Shown piece by piece: positions 45,576 to 60,100 of a stretch of DNA of 64,000 bases (position 1 is the stretch's first letter; each line of letters begins with the position of its first letter). Below the pieces are notes generated by a model. It ran no database searches. It saw nothing but the letters and a program-made list of their open reading frames with translations, and was not told the DNA's origin. Origin of the DNA: Achaetomiella virescens (lineage: Eukaryota; Ascomycota; Sordariomycetes; Sordariales; Chaetomiaceae). Position numbers and translations under genes: made by a program. The stretch is taken from the NCBI GenBank assembly GCA_031001845.1, contig JARNGD010000026.1:62001-126000 (forward strand). Direction: 5' to 3'.

Positions 45576-48500
45576 TCTCGTCGCACTGAACCATGGTCGC
45601 CGCCGACCGGTCACCGGCACCGGGCGGAAGTCAAGAGACGGGGCCGGGCCGGAGTTGGGTCGGGAGGCACCGGCAGCGGCCAGCAAGCGGCTGTCCATGC
45701 CGGCAGGGCATCACCTGGGAGGGGAGATCGGGCGCCACATGTGTGTCTGCGAGGTGTGCCGGAGCGGGGGGCGGCTGTGGCAGCGGCAGCGGCAGCGGCA
45801 GCGCAGGCCAACGGATATCGAAATGCTCGCCGGCGACGGTGTGCTGTTGTTGCCGATGTGGCAACTTCGTCGATCACGGCTTGGCGCTGGTAGCTGATGC
45901 CCTGACAGCATGAAGCTGGCCTTTGAGGTGACCCACTTTTCCGCTCCTTGGCGGCGGGACGGTGGATTTTTCCCACAGCACGCTGAACTGCTGTGGGACG
46001 GGGCCCATCCGGAGAAATTTGTTCAACTTTAACATCTGGTCCATCTGCATATGAGCTCTCGCGCCGTGAATGAGCGAGCCCCATCTTTGGGTTGTGTGTG
46101 GCTCACTGCGCTTTTTCTTTTTTTCTCTTTTCTTTCTTTCTTTCTTTTTTTTTTTTTTCGCCGCTACTATCTGCCTTTCCTGTTCAAGTTCATATTACGT
46201 GCTTCCTCGGCGATCCTGGCACTGGCACTGTCCCGGACCCCTGAGCTGGTCCTGCACGAAACTCTCCTCGAGTGCACCGACGACAATTTCCCTACCCTTA
46301 TTGGGCGCACGGTTTCTTGCACGAGGGGTTGCGCGGGACACAGTCCCTCGAGTCCGGCTTCGTTATCTGTCTGTTGAGCCGCTGGTTGTATCTAAAGTCA
46401 CAGCGACTTCGGGAGCCCTTGCATGAACGCCTTCACCCACATCGAGATCCAGACCCCGGACTTGCGGCTTCGAGCCGATGACATCCATGACCAAACTGTT
46501 TGCCATCCCCGGCCTTTCCTTGTTCCACACACATATCTAACGTTGTGGTCGTCATGCGACCACGGGCTGGGTTGATATGAACGGCTTGGTTTGTTCGCCG
46601 CTGGAACGGCCGAGCGGGCAACCACAACGGCTCCACGGCCCACGGAATCGCATCAACAATCATCGACATGCAGGTCGACGGCAGAAAGAACGGAAAAAAT
46701 GCGACACACAGCAGCCAATACACACCGACGTGTGAGCGGTAGCGACGGTCACAGATTTGAGCCCGTGAAAAATGCATCGGCCGAGGCCTGCCAGGAAGGG
46801 AACACCATCCAAGAATCATCCCTCGTCGGGCAATCGCGACTTAATTAATAGCCATATCATAGTTAGGGTGGCTTCCGGCCTTCAGATCCCCCAATTACCC
46901 GAGATGACCAAAAGGCCCGGCATCACACCCTTCGGCCACGTCGAGAGTCGATTCTGAGGTGCAGGAGTGAGGCACAAGCTGCCATTCTGCAAGTGACGAG
47001 TCATGCAGGCTGAAAGGAAAATCGAGGAGGTAATGTGGCGTGGAGTGTTGCAGCCCTAGCTGTCCAGCTCGTTGCTATGGGATCCGGAACCAACACCATG
47101 GGGCCGGATCTTTGATCCTTGACCTCGAGAATCTCGCCAACTCGGGCCAACAGCCCTGGAACCAAGAACATCCCGGCGCTCCGAGCCGGGACGACGTCAC
47201 CGAATTCCGCTCTAGGCAATCAGAAAGTCGAGACTGGACAGGCCCGCCGTCACAAGCTCATACAGACTCCAACGGTTCGTGCAGTGCGATGCGGTGCCGT
47301 CACGCACCCAAGTTTTGTCAGGTGCAGGCAATATCAACAACACAAAGACGAGCATCAATGAACCAACTTTCCCCTGCTCAGCCCCCCGGTTCCGTGTCCA
47401 AGGGCAGGGCATTAAGGCCGGAGCAAACCAACCGGAAGTCTCCCGTGCCAAATGCAACAATTTCCGCTAGCAGGTTAGCTCCATCACACTTGCTCTTAGT
47501 GCGCCGCAGAAGACATCCCATCGCGAACACGTTCCGTTGCGGAACAGAGCCACAGCCGCGGACTGACGGGGATTAAAAAAAAAAAAGAAAGAAACGAAAA
47601 AGGGGAAAAAGAAGACATCCAGACCCTATCCACGTACCCCCGGTCGGGCAAAGTGCCTAAGCGAGCTTGTCGCCAGCGTGTTTAACTATTGAATTCGGCG
47701 CCCCGTTTTCCCCCGCGATCCGCGCTGATGTTGAGCCCCAGCGAGGCCATCCGTCTCTTTCTTCTCTTTGGCCCCGACTGGGTTCCTCGCGCAGCATTTG
47801 CAGTTGGCAGCCGCAGATGTCCTAGCGGCTGGCCGCAGCGCGCTTCCGCCGTTGCAGGTTGCAGTTGCAAGTGGGCCCGTCTGGGCCCTTTGGATGTTTC
47901 GTTTCTTCGGGCCGGCCCACACGGGCCAATGCACGGCCGCTGTGGGGAAGCGTGTCACATGACTATGCACCAGTTCATCCACACAGGACGTTCAAGTAAA
48001 CTGACTTTGTCTCAAGCAAGGGCGCTGGAGCATGTTGCACTGACGTAGCACAAAACCATGCTCTGCGAGGCTCAGATATCATCGGGGACCGTTTCCCGGT
48101 GTGGTGGTGAGAGACGCATATTAATTAACTGACGGAAGATATTCAAAACCGTTTGCCTGTTTATTGACTACTAGGATTGCGAGCTTCGCCGATAACAGGA
48201 GGACTTGGTCCTGTTTCACGAGATGTCACACTTCGTTAAATGGCGTAAGATACAGTCAGAAAACACCACCAAGATCATGACGTGGCAACACGAGCAATAA
48301 TCGGGGTGACTTGCACACCGAGTTCGAACCGGAGTTTTGTAAACCATTTTTGAGATGATTCCTGCAGCGGCGCGGCAATGCTGTGTTACACGACGCACAC
48401 ACAGGCCGGATCTGGATCTTGGATCTCGAAGGATTCGCGTCGGGGCGTCGCTGCTGCAAGGGCCGTTCAGGCACCTGCTGTTGTTTTCCTTCCCGCATTG

Positions 48501-49150
48501 CCAAGCCTTATATTGGCCTGGTTGTGAACCTTTGCCCACGTCATTTATGCCAGAGCAAGTTTGGGGTTTTGCGTGTTGTATATGTACACAGTCAGCGATG
48601 TGTATACGTGCTTCAATTTCCAGCTCGTCGTATAGGTATCTCAGAGACTTATGCTCGACTCCCTTACCGTCTTCGTACCATTGCTCGGTCGGTCTTTGGA
48701 CAGAAAGGGAGCGGAAGGGAGGGTGTCTTGTGCTTTGCCGCAGCGGCAAATTTCATTTGTGAAGGCCTATCCTATTGCGATGTACTGTGCCATGTTGTGT
48801 AAGATGGACAAAACGACCTCCAATCCGAAACACCTGCGCCCCGCGCCGTCTTCGCCGTAATCAGTGATATCACCGATGATCAAAAACCCGAACGTAAACT
48901 GAAGAAGTGAAGAATTGTTGCGTGAGCAGAAAGGTGGTGATACCTTCGTCTTGTGCAATGCAGTTGAGGGAAGGAAACCGAAAGGAAAAAAGAGCCTTCC
49001 AAAATGACGACACTGGTAAAATACAAGATTACCGACCCCAACAGAATTCAAGTTACCAATCCAACACATGAACCAAGGGTTGCCGCCCTGGTTGCATTCC
49101 GTCTCTCTGTGAGTTGCTGATTCCTGCTCGCTGCGCCATTTCATTCTTCG
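45576..49150. other. Gene-poor region upstream of EDEM gene
   Basis: 3.6 kb with no supported gene. It includes a GGCAGC repeat (45779-45803), a T-rich stretch (46112-46158) and an A-rich stretch (47575-47612). It should contain the EDEM promoter and the 3' end of the gene at 49151. Apparent frames near 46070-46426 are produced by the T tract. Confidence 0.5.
45779..45803 (+). repeat. (GGCAGC)4 hexanucleotide repeat
   Basis: Four tandem GGCAGC units lie about 200 bp upstream of the EDEM start, presumably in its promoter or 5' leader. Confidence 0.8.
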
Positions 49151-51124
49151 TTATTGCATGCCGTACGGGCTCCCTGGGACCTGTGAATTGGGCTGGAGGA
49201 TCTGCGAGCACGCTTGCCGTGCCACGCGCTCGCTGCCCTGGTGGTTGAGATCGTGTGTCACCGTCGAAGGACGTCTAGAGTTGGAGCCGGCGTCGTAAGA
49301 GAGGCTTTCCATGCTGCCGTCAGGGCTGAGACTCCGTTCCGGGTTGGTCCTGCTGAAGATCTGATCGATCAGCGCGTCCTCCCGGCTGGGAGTCAGATTG
49401 GGCGGCGCGGCAAAGTCATCTCCCATCATGTGCGCCGCCTGGGCGGCGACGTGCTGTGCGTGACCGTGGAAGGTTGGGTGGTTGACTCCTGGGCCATTGG
49501 GCCAGTCGCCCATGGCCGGGTGTCCACCGTTCTGGGGGCTAGCATGTCTCCGTGCCACCTTTCTCCGCCGGCGGGTGCCTGTCTTTTCGTCGAGCTTCTC
49601 CTCTTCGAGGCCCATCTTGACAAGCATCGTCTCGATGTGTTGCGGCTTCCAGTCCCACACCTTGCAGCCGCCGTTCTCTTTCATCCGGGCAATGATGAGC
49701 TGGTACCGTTTGTCCTCGTAGTATTGGAAGGCTTCGCGTAGCCGCTCCTTCTGGAAATAAAACGCCGTCAGTCACCATGAACACATCATGAAGAGGAGGT
49801 ACAGAAAACGCACCTCTTTTTCCGGCCATTCGCCGTACTTGGCCACTGCACGCGAGACCTTCATCTGAAGCGCGGCTTTCTCCCACTGACCACCATTGTG
49901 CCTCTCCGAGTATTTTGCCTTCATCTCTTCCCACATGCCCTTGCCCTTTTCCGAGAGGAATTGTTTCCGGAGCTGGAAAAGGAACCTGTCATCCTCGGGG
50001 GCATCGCTCCTCAACGTGAGCTCTTCCTCCTCCTCGTCCTGTCCGAACTGGCCGTTGACAACCGAGCCGGTATGCGAAGTGACCTTGTGCGTACGGGATT
50101 GTTTCCTTGACGACGCGGACTTCTTCCGCGGTGGCGGTCTCCTGCCGGGGCTGAGAGATGCACGAGGCTGATAGGGGTTCAGATTCATGACTGCGGGGTC
50201 ACCCCGCAGGTCCTCGATCGCCCGGCGGCTTGGTGCGGCCGAAAGTGCGATGAATGAGGCGCTGAGAGAATGGGCGGTTGTCCATTTGACGGTATGCGGT
50301 GGTGCAGATCCGCGTCCATATACTGTCCCGAGGGCGCTACAGGCACGGGATAGGGCGGGTAGTTCAGCGAGTGATTGTGATGCGTGACCTCTTCATTAGA
50401 ACCCGAGACAGTGAAGTGGCCAAGGTAAGGGTCGATCGGGGGCTGGATCTCGGGCTTGGGCGAGGAGGGGTGGTGGCCGCCCGGCGGGGATTGTGCGACG
50501 TAGTTTGCCATACCGAACGGGCCAGCTTCGGTTGTTGCTGCTGGGTTCACCGTCAGGGGCGAGGGGCTCTGGTGTTGGGGTTGTAGTCGTTGTAGAACAT
50601 AGCTGAGGTGCTGGGAGGCGTTGGTGCCTGTGAACCTGGAGCCGAAGACTGTGACGGGTGATAAGCCCGCAAGGGCTTTGTCGACTGCCTCTGCTGCAGG
50701 GGCGGGCTGCCCGCGCTCGATACGGGGGTCAAGAGATTCGGATCAGGAGCGGCTGGGTAGTTGAAGGATGAGACCGCAGACACCTGTCGTAGCAGCAGTG
50801 AGTCAGGGAGAGCCGCTGAGGAGCAATGTGCTGGTAGAAAACATACTGCACTGTACGGACCAATGTCCTGTGACGAGAACGCAATGGTTTGCGGGTCGCT
50901 GGAGCAGATAGGCAAGCCGTGGGTGGGAGCTCCCCGGAATGGTGCGCCACAGGCGGAAGATACTGAGCGCTAGTCATACCGACGTCGATGTGAAGGCGTC
51001 TGAGAGTCCTCCTGGAAGAGGCGCTGATGGAACCGTCGACGTCCGCGTCTGAGCCCAACTGATCGCAGTCGAGGAAGTCCTCGATGAGCGGCGATTCGAC
51101 TTCTTCCTGCTTGTCTGTATCCAT
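49151..51124 (-). CDS. Conserved fungal protein, possible nuclear regulator
   Basis: I do not recognise a named family. The protein, about 615 residues, starts MDTDKQEEVESPLIEDFLDC with an acidic N-terminus. A long Pro/Ser/His-rich disordered region follows, containing LLTPVSSAGSPPLQQRQSTK and HHPSSPKPEIQPPIDPYLG. A basic patch, RRPPPRKKSASSRKQSR, resembles a nuclear localisation signal. Next is a compact, conserved-looking helical domain from APEDDRFLFQLRKQFLSE through KGMWEEMKAKYSERHNGGQW and WPEKE, spliced (intron 49751-49813) to RLREAFQYYEDKRYQLIIAR and VWDWKPQHIETMLVKMGLEE. This Trp-rich helical pattern recalls SANT/Myb-like folds. A second basic stretch, RRRRKVARR, follows. Another intron is 50784-50846. 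At least one one-base break lies near 50900 and another near 50580. A transcription regulator is the best guess. Confidence 0.75.
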
Positions 51125-54100
51125 GTTTAGCCGTGCGTTCCACTGCTCCTTTCCTCGTGAGGCTGTCGGTCCTCCACCAAGGGAACAAGACACGAGTAGC
51201 GGCGTTGTGAGGTTCCAGAAGCTTGAGAAGAGAGTGAACTCTTCTCCACAACGTTCCGTCTTCTTTTTTACTCTCTCACCAAGGTCAAACTCGGCAGCAG
51301 GCGCAGGGAGGGTATCTGACCTTAATACTCTGGCTGACAGTCCGAGTGCGGCTCGACGGTGGGGCAGGGTGCGGCGTCGAAGGAACTTGGGAATGTTTGA
51401 GACAGGAAGAGCCTGATCTGACGGGCGAGGTAAGGAAACTATCTATATCAGCGTGGAGGAGGAAGAAGAGGAGGAGCTCCACGAAGCGAAGGTGGGGCGG
51501 AAAGGAAGATCTCGGTAGGTCGAAACGAGGTAAGGCATGCTTTTCTAAGTCTTGTTTCCAGAAAACATCCACACTCGAAAAGAGATCCATGTAGACGGGA
51601 GCGCCCGGGACCGTCAAGCCTCCCGTCCTCAATTCTCTGGACAGAAGCAGGAGTGAACGGGGTGGCAATGCCCTTGCCGGGGTGGACATCGAGGTACCTG
51701 GGCATGTTGCACCCCCCTCCCCCTGGTACCCTGGTACTTCGCGGCCAGCTCTCGCCGTAACTGGCATTGTTAGGCGCTGACCGTTCAGAAACTGCGCACG
51801 CCCAGACAACGGTACTCTGAGGTGCCGATGCCCGTGACAAAGCCGGGATTTTATTAGTTGAAACCTGCCACTCAGGGACGGGATGGCTCCCTGGCGCTGC
51901 CGACTGAGACACGATCTGGACCGCACAACGCAGTTTGATGAGGCTTATGCTTTACTGCGACCTTGGCCGCGCCCCAGTTCTCGCCCAAGGTGACAGGGAC
52001 AGCGATGAAGTTCGCGTCGGCCAGGCAGTTTCTTCTCCTTGTCCTCTAGTTCAGTGGGCAGTGTGGGTGAGAGTGTTCTGTTGCCAAGGCCTCCGGTCCA
52101 CTCTCCATATCGCAACAACGGCCGCTGTCGCTCGGATCAGCTACATGGCGACATGACGAGTGCAGCCCTCGCGATCATGGTGGTGCGAATGCTTGTCCTA
52201 TGCAGAAGGACGAGACCCAAACCACCCAATTTTCGTTCCTGAATATAGCAAAGCAGGCACGGACGTTGCATCTTCTCAATGCGGCACTGTTTAGCAGTGA
52301 GGACTCTGCAAACGTGCTATACTCCATCTACTCTGGTACGGCAGTCCATGCTCCGACGCGGGCGGCCATGCGGACTGGAGTGATGGGTGACTGGGGCAAG
52401 CAGCGGCCGGAACTGTGAGTGAGAGCGGCGTCGCGGCGATCAAGCCGCGGTCGTAGTTAATCGCCAGGTGGAATGACGAGCAAGGAAACCCCTTCCTCCC
52501 TCATCTGCCCCCTTGCTCGCCTCCACGGTACGATACCGTACAGAGCCCCCGTTGCTGAAGGCATGTACTGTGACAACCCCGCGGTCACGGCCCACGGCAA
52601 AGCAGAGAAGCAGCCTCGTCGCGCCACGCCGCGGGAGATCCCCGCGAGATAGCCGCCGTGCTTCATTCTTGTTGGTCAAGGTAATCCAGTTGGTTCCGTC
52701 CGGAGCGCAGATAGACGCCTCGAGGAACCTTCCCGCCGGCATATCTTAATCGTGCGCTGCTGCTGCCCGCTTGCAGCCATTGCTCTAGCATGCGAGTCAT
52801 CCGAGGACCCCGGCCCGAAATCTGCTGTGTCTGAGAGGTTGAAGCATCATCACTTTTTGCTTGCTCGCCCCTCCACGACGGGATGGGCGCGAGGGGGCGC
52901 CACCAATGGCCGGGGTACAGGCATTGGATGGGTCAGGATCGGCCATCACTGCTGAATTTGAACGGAGCTCGCTGTGGGAAATTTGGGGCGTGAGCCATGG
53001 ACGCTGCAATCCATGAGGAGCCCTGCTTGATGGCGGATTCCCAGTGTCCTGGTCGACCTTTCTGCTTCGGATGATCGCCCGTTGCTGTTGAAGCGGCCAG
53101 AAAAACAGGCCAGGCGGATGGATGGCTGATACACACAGCGGGAGGCGCGGAATCGGGATTTCTTCCTATCCCAGTTGGAAGCGACTGGGCGGTTGAAACG
53201 GCTGCGCCCGCCCGCACTGGCGCATTGTGCTGTGGGAGGTGAAGCTGCAGGAATAACTTTAGTGGGAAAACTTCGAGGCTGTGTCACTGAGCGATTGTCC
53301 CGTGTCCTTCGTAACAAGTGCCACATCGAGGTGGAAATTTTCCGCAACAAGGAACGACACTGGGACAGCAGCCGCGCCCCCTGCAACCTCCCAGTCCATC
53401 ACCAAGCAATCACCAGCACACATTATAGCCAGACGAATGCTCATCCGGCCTGATTAGAATCTTTTTTTTTTTTTTTTGCAGAAGCGATCCAATGTGACCT
53501 TGCTCCGAAGCGCACGGGGTCCCGGATGGGCGACGCGGTTTTAGTTACGCACTAACCTCGGACGGTCCATCTTCATTCTTCACCAATCCCAGCATCCGCA
53601 CTTGGCATTAGCAGGGTATTGCTTGCCAGTCGCATCGGCCTGCAACACCCTCCTCACACTTACTGTCCGTGGTACGGAGTACGCGACGGTGGTGGTTCTG
53701 CCCATCAACCGTCCGACTCGTCTCATGCGGTAAACTTCCACTTGACTCGCCAGTGCTACGGTACCTATCTGCACCTTCTGTGGCCTGCAGCACATTAGGT
53801 TGCATGACCACCCATTATCCGTATCGCCGTCATATCTGCAATCGGGAAATCTCGCACAGATGGAGACACACCCCCTCCCAGGGCCGATGGCAGGAAGGCA
53901 CCTTCCAGCTTGGCGTTTCACCGCGGTTCCCCAGACAGTTCTGTCGAATCTCTGCTCAGCCTTGTGCTGGGAGGACTTCTCCGCCGCAAGCCCCGCGTGT
54001 TCTCGCTGTGGCAGAGCTCTAAAAACAGCCTCGGTGTTTCGAAACCATCTCAGCCGATTGTGGCACAAAGGGGCCGACTTGGGGGGCAGAAACGTGCGCG

Positions 54101-57100
54101 CTTCGGATGCCGGCTTCCAAACCGTGATTGGCAGCGCGAAGCGGGGATAAAGCAGCTGGACCAATAAGATACCGTTCCAGACCGTCGGGACGCGCTATTC
54201 CTCTTTGGTTGCAACCTGAAGGTTGATTCCGTGATATGTGGTCACCGGGTGAAAATTGAGGGGAAAAAAAAAAAAAGCCTGGCGATTCCTTGCCTTTCGC
54301 GTGTCGGTACACGCCGCGAAGGGACGGCCCTCTTCTCCTTCCAGCAACCACAGATTTCCCACCACCAATCTATCACCGGCGCGCTTATTGCCCACGATCA
54401 TTGGCGCATACGACGACCATCATGCACCCGAAGACCAATCCCTATCTGTAACATCACCAACCGCCCCAAGAAACGCGATGGATGCGAGACTGGGATGTGC
54501 ACTGGGTTTTTCAGGGACGGTCGTGTCTCAATTTGGCAGCTAAGTGCGCACATCCGTCCGGCTCTCCTGTCGTTTCCACCATAATCTCCATCACCCATAG
54601 ACCCCCAGACGCATCCACAGGTACTGCACGCTAGCAAGGGGTGGCAGGGGATCGCAGGGTGCTTTGCTGCGGAAAACGGGTCCTGAACCATCTCGCCTTC
54701 CCGCCAATCACCGCAAAGATCACCCTGGTCCCCGCCATCTCGGCCCTTCGCACCCTCGACATTTTGGGAGGATGAATCCCGAGAAATATCCAGCTTCTCC
54801 ACGGCCAGCGTGACACAGCAGTTGTTTATGGTACAGCCTCACATTGCGCGGGGTGGTGCGTCAATGAAGGCCGGAGAGCGACAGTGCTGTGCCTTGACAA
54901 GACCGAAGCTCTGACAAGACGACCGAACGGAAGACGGACAACAAGACTTTTGTTCTCATGGTCCCCCACGAGCCGGCTTGGCAATGCTCAAGAGCAACAC
55001 TTCCGGGAGTGCGCGTTAAGTTAACCGCAACCAAATTTATTCTGCCCTTGCCATCTCCGGTTCCTGTCACCACAAGATGGTCTCTTGCTTACTTTGGGAG
55101 ACTTGGCTCGACGGCTTTCTCCCTTCCCCACCGTGCGATCCTCCGCCGGTCACCCATGGAGGGGAGCATCTTGGCGAGCAGGCACTGCAATCTCTGCATA
55201 ATATCAATGCGCAGCCGCCATCAGGGTCCCAGCAGGACGGAACCACTACCCTTCTGCCTGCGCACTCCTGCTCGGCCTGCAAGACACGTCAGCTTGACTC
55301 CGCGCAAACTCACTTCGTTCCCCCAAAAGGCGCAAGGGATTTCTCAACCCCCGAGACTCCCCCCATCCGCTCCTTCGGCCCGGCATCGCCATGTCTCGTC
55401 TGGGGTGTATTTCGTCGGTCGAGATGCGCGATAGTGAAGGGTTTTCTTCCGCTGGGTTAACCCTTCCGTCCTCCGCAAATCCGCTGACTCGCTCGTTCGG
55501 ATCACTGGCGGGTGGGCCCGGGCCGTTTCCTGGTCAGGCTGGGGTCCCGATCGATATGGATCGGGTGCGCCGGGGAAGCCAGCCCCCGGTTTCCGTGGCC
55601 TCCATTTTCGTGGGTCGGGCCTTGCCCCCTCTGTAACATCGCTCCGCCACGGCAAACTCTTCCGTGGGCATCACTACCCATCTTGAGTTGCGTTTTCGGG
55701 AATGGGTATGGGGCTTCCTCTGCAAAAGCACACAGATGGCGCCGACTCGAACTGCGTCGAGAAACTCTCTCTGTGGCTCAATTCTTACCCGTCTCAGCAC
55801 AGGTTAAGCTTCTGCGCCCATGAATTCTGAAGAAAACAACCTTTCTCACCACCGTTTCGTACAACGGATGTTCATGCCGTCGTCTTCCACGGCCCGTACC
55901 AATCACGTTGCGACCAGGAGCTGCCGATGCCACAACCTGCACTCATGCACATTGAGGTAAAGAGTTTCGCTGAAATTTAGTTGCGGCGCGCCTAACAATT
56001 TCCGGGTAAAACTGCGAATTGTGAGCTTCCTGATTCGTCTTCTACGGGTGGTCTGGAACTCTCAGCAGTAGGCGTCCTTGTCGCCCGCTCGCTGGTCTCT
56101 TCAGGAGATCCCCAAGGGCCAGGCTGGACGCCGGAGGCGGTAGGTGGGCGATGCGCCATCCTCAACCTGATTGACTGATGGGTGTGTGCCGTGTCCAAGG
56201 ACGATTTGCCCATGTCAAAGACACATCATGCTTAAGTGTTCCGTGAGGACCACACGCTGCCTCCCTGGCGCGTCGCCATCGGTCCCACAGCACACAAGGC
56301 CCAGACATAACCGACTCTTAAGTGGCCCCGATCAGGCGCCAAAAAGCGGATCTCCCCTTTGCCAATGGTTCGTCTGTGAGAGATGCTGAGAGAGCAGGAT
56401 GCGAAGTTATGAGGAGAAGATGCGCGTGCCGTAATTTACATCCCTACGCGACGGAGGAGGCTCGCAGGTACTTGACCCTGGCTGCAGGTGTCGAGTTGCA
56501 ATGCCTGCTGGCCGATGCACCAGCCTATTTGTCACCTGTGGGCCGATTTGCTGGGCTTTATTGGACGACTGATTCCAGTCCCACTTGCTTGTTCAGAAGC
56601 AGGCATATGATTGGTCCATTGGGCGGCCCACTGCTTTCCCTGTGAAGTATTTACCCGTACAGCGACCTTCTCGTCAGCATGACAAATGCCCTATTTTGCG
56701 TAACTCTACAATCAGGACAAGGCTGTGAAATTGGGCCCTAACCCTTGCTACATCGAGCTCCCCGTGTGCTCGACGACCTCCGTTCGGGGTTTGATCGCTC
56801 CCCGACGCTGAGGTCCTTTCAGTTTGTGTCCTTTCTTGTGTAAGTGGCAGTAACACCTAACTCAACCCCAACCCTCTCGCCATTTCCACCCTTTGCAATT
56901 TGCAAACATCAAACAAACGACCATCATTCAACGATCAGAAGCACCTCCTCCACGGCGACACCTACTAGTATCTTATTATGACGCAGCTGCCAAGCTCAAT
57001 CCTGGAGTAGATCAATTTTGATTTTCAAGCTGGCTTCCTCCACCATCCCCTGTTTGAAAAGCACACCGGCTTGAAAACAGGGTTCGAGGATGCCCATGCC

Positions 57101-60100
57101 TGAGCGGAGAAAATCCAAACCTTGTTGGTCTTTGGGTTCGATATCTGCGGGCTTCAACGGCCACGGCGGGACACTTGCTTCGCTCGTTTTTAGTGAGAGG
57201 GGGGGGGGGGGGGGGGGACCATTACACGGATCTGATCCGCTCGACGAACTAGCACCGAGGACAAGGCTCATAGCCCGAACAATCGTAAAACATAAAAGAA
57301 ACGAGATTGTGGCAAACTGGACGGTTATGTCCCGCCCAAAAAAGTTCGAGGCTGGCACACAACCCTGGTCTCTGGAGTTTGGCTCTCTGAAGCTGGTGAC
57401 CGCGGTTGCCTGTGAAATCTGCGATGTCTCTGAGGCGTTCTGATGGTCTGATCATGCCCAAGCCGGGACATACTCTTTGCGTCGGGGCGGGCTCCATTCA
57501 TCTGACCGTAATTCTATTGCGTATTATTTCATGAGATCTGAGTCCTTCCCGGTCTGCCCTACCCCATTGATGGATGACTTCACCTCATTTCTCCTCCGCC
57601 TTCTGCCTGTCACTGAACACAATATCCCGGCACCCGTTCGCGGCCGTCAAGACTCATTATCCACACACAAGCCCGTGCTCGGTATCAGAAACTGGCACGC
57701 CTGCCTGTGCCGATATTCTGAACCCACCCGGAGGCCCAGCAGTCGCCGCTACGCCGGTTTCTCATCAACGAAGTTTCCCGACCTTTCATCAGAGACAGCT
57801 TGCGCCTCTCCCCTGCCGCCCTCGGCCCGGTGGTATGATATCGGTAACTCTGCCTTTCCTTCCATTCTTTTTGTGTGTTAGTACTAGTACTTTGTACCTA
57901 TTCTGCCGCCCCGGAGATGTGGCTTCCATCGTTCCCGCGTGGCAACTCGAACACCCACTGCAAGCAAAGCAAGAAATGTAGGACCCCGTACTCTCCCGCC
58001 GCAGGGGATTTACATCATCTCAACGGCCCAGCTGCCATATCCCTCCCACCTTCACCCTAGATGCCCGCGTGAATCGCCCGATCACGAAAATCATCACCCA
58101 TCCATTACACTCCCGGTTGTTGGTCAGTTTCCAATCATCTGCCTTCCACTCGTCACCTCCACAAGCGGATCCCGCTTTACCGCGTAGCCCTACACCTTGC
58201 CCTTGCCTTGCGCCACACCATTCCCCATGCTCTTTGCCGCCGTGGCGGGGGGAGATCACCCATGACCCTGCTTCAAGTGGTTTGTCAAAGAACACCACGT
58301 AAGTGGCCAGGGCAGCGAGGGCAAGTCACATTACCCGGCCCAGGGCGGCTGTGCATCAGTTGCGCCGCCCGCCGCGAGCCAGGACTTTGTGTTCGGCACA
58401 TGCAAGAAGGGGCTTGCGAACGAAAATCTGCAGCGTCTATCGCTTCACACCCCCCCCCCCCGGTTCCCCAACGGCCGAGTCCCGCCCCTGCACACTGACC
58501 CTGCAGGGAAAAGGAGGGGAGGGCCAAAATCTTGAGGGGTTATGGTTTGACTAGCAGGAAATGGGAAGGGAGGCACGCAAGTAAGGCGGGGATAGCCGAG
58601 TAGCTGGCCGGGGCCTCGACTTGGACATGGACAGCCCAGAATGATGGTGAATTAACGCAGGATGCTCACCACAGCGTGGGCGGGAAGGAAAAGTGAGTTC
58701 TGTGTGTCTTTCCCGGCGGCAGTGCGAAGTGCTTGTACCGTCCGCGGCTGTAGTCCCCAGATGATCAAAGCCATCATCTACCGTTCGGCGTGTACTATGT
58801 ACAGGTGCAGCGATTTGAGGAGTGTGTTGGAAAAACAGGCCCTCGAGCACACCTCAAACCCATGTTCCTCGTGACGGAGATGGTGAACATGTCCCAGGCA
58901 TCACTTGTACACTCCAGATAGACAGAAATCTTGCAGTTTAGCCCCGAGTTGGGGTGGGTCAGGGCAACCCGCGTTCGTGTAAGCGGCAGCGGATGAAGCC
59001 GGAAACGAACAGCCACGATGCGGCCGTTGCGGAAGGCCAGGTCAGCCACAGAAGGGGAAGGGAAGCCAGAGAAGGAGAGAAAATGCCTTGCAAAGCAAAG
59101 CCTCACCTTGTCTCCATGGCCCGGTCCCAAGTGGAATGGCCCCTTCCTGTCACGATCGTATGTAATTGGTTATTGACTGGAAAAAAGGGCGTGTGTGCAT
59201 CGCGGCCGCTTCATATGTGCGGCCAGGTGAGCATCGCCTCCCTCACACTCGCTCTACACCTCACCAATGTCTCGAGACTTGATGAGACTGAGAAGCGCAC
59301 GCCGCCACTCTGAAAACGGTGCACTGATGCATCGATCGCCTTGTGATGAGCAGAAAGTACTGATCTTGTGGATGATGAATACGAAAGATGGAAATCGAGC
59401 GGACGGCGCCGACTCGGGACTGTGAGCAAAGCTTGGCAACGTCCATGGTGCATGCGTCATGCGCTTGGAATGAGTATTCGCATTCGGAAAGGCTCTTCCC
59501 CAAAACCACAAAAAAAAAAGCCCCCTGATTGAAGGGAGGGTTACCATGAAAAGAGGGCGAGAGTTAGAAACGCACGCAAATACTCGTCTATTGCTTCCCA
59601 CCCAGCCCAAGGCCCACCATCGAGAGGCGAAGTGAAGCATCACAAATGAAACCTCACAAATGAACACAGTGCACCGCGACGAGGCATTTCCCCCGGTCTC
59701 GGCTTGCCATTGCTCCAGGCACTTCTGGACCGGTTTCTTCGTTTCATCTCAATTTCAGCTTCCAACGGGAGTGAGAGAACTATCCCCTCTTTCAGCTCAG
59801 ATCTTGTGCCAGATGTGTGCCTCGGAGGAGCGTGAAGCCACTCGCGGTACGGTTAACGGTCCGCTCCGAGGAACCTTAGCATCTCAGCACCTTAAACCCC
59901 AAACGGAGAGTGTACTCCGTTGATGACCCCCAGCTGGCAACTGCAGATAAAAAACCGTGACTGGGTCAAGGTGACGGCGCGCATTCCGCGATCTGAAGCA
60001 GACGGCAAAGCAATCCAGCCGAGAGACAAGGAGCTGAGAGACTGCGCAGCACGGAAATCTTGGGATGGCACGTGTACCAAGCGAACAGACCGACCGAGAG

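Noticed and set aside
46070..46426. A phenylalanine-rich plus-strand frame resembling a membrane segment
   Set aside because: The Phe run is only the translation of a T-rich tract; the rest has no conserved feature.
56996..57358. A 120-codon minus-strand frame with a hydrophobic stretch near its start
   Set aside because: Its middle is the translation of the G19 tract as poly-Pro. I found no motif, no intron signals and no continuation in neighbouring frames.
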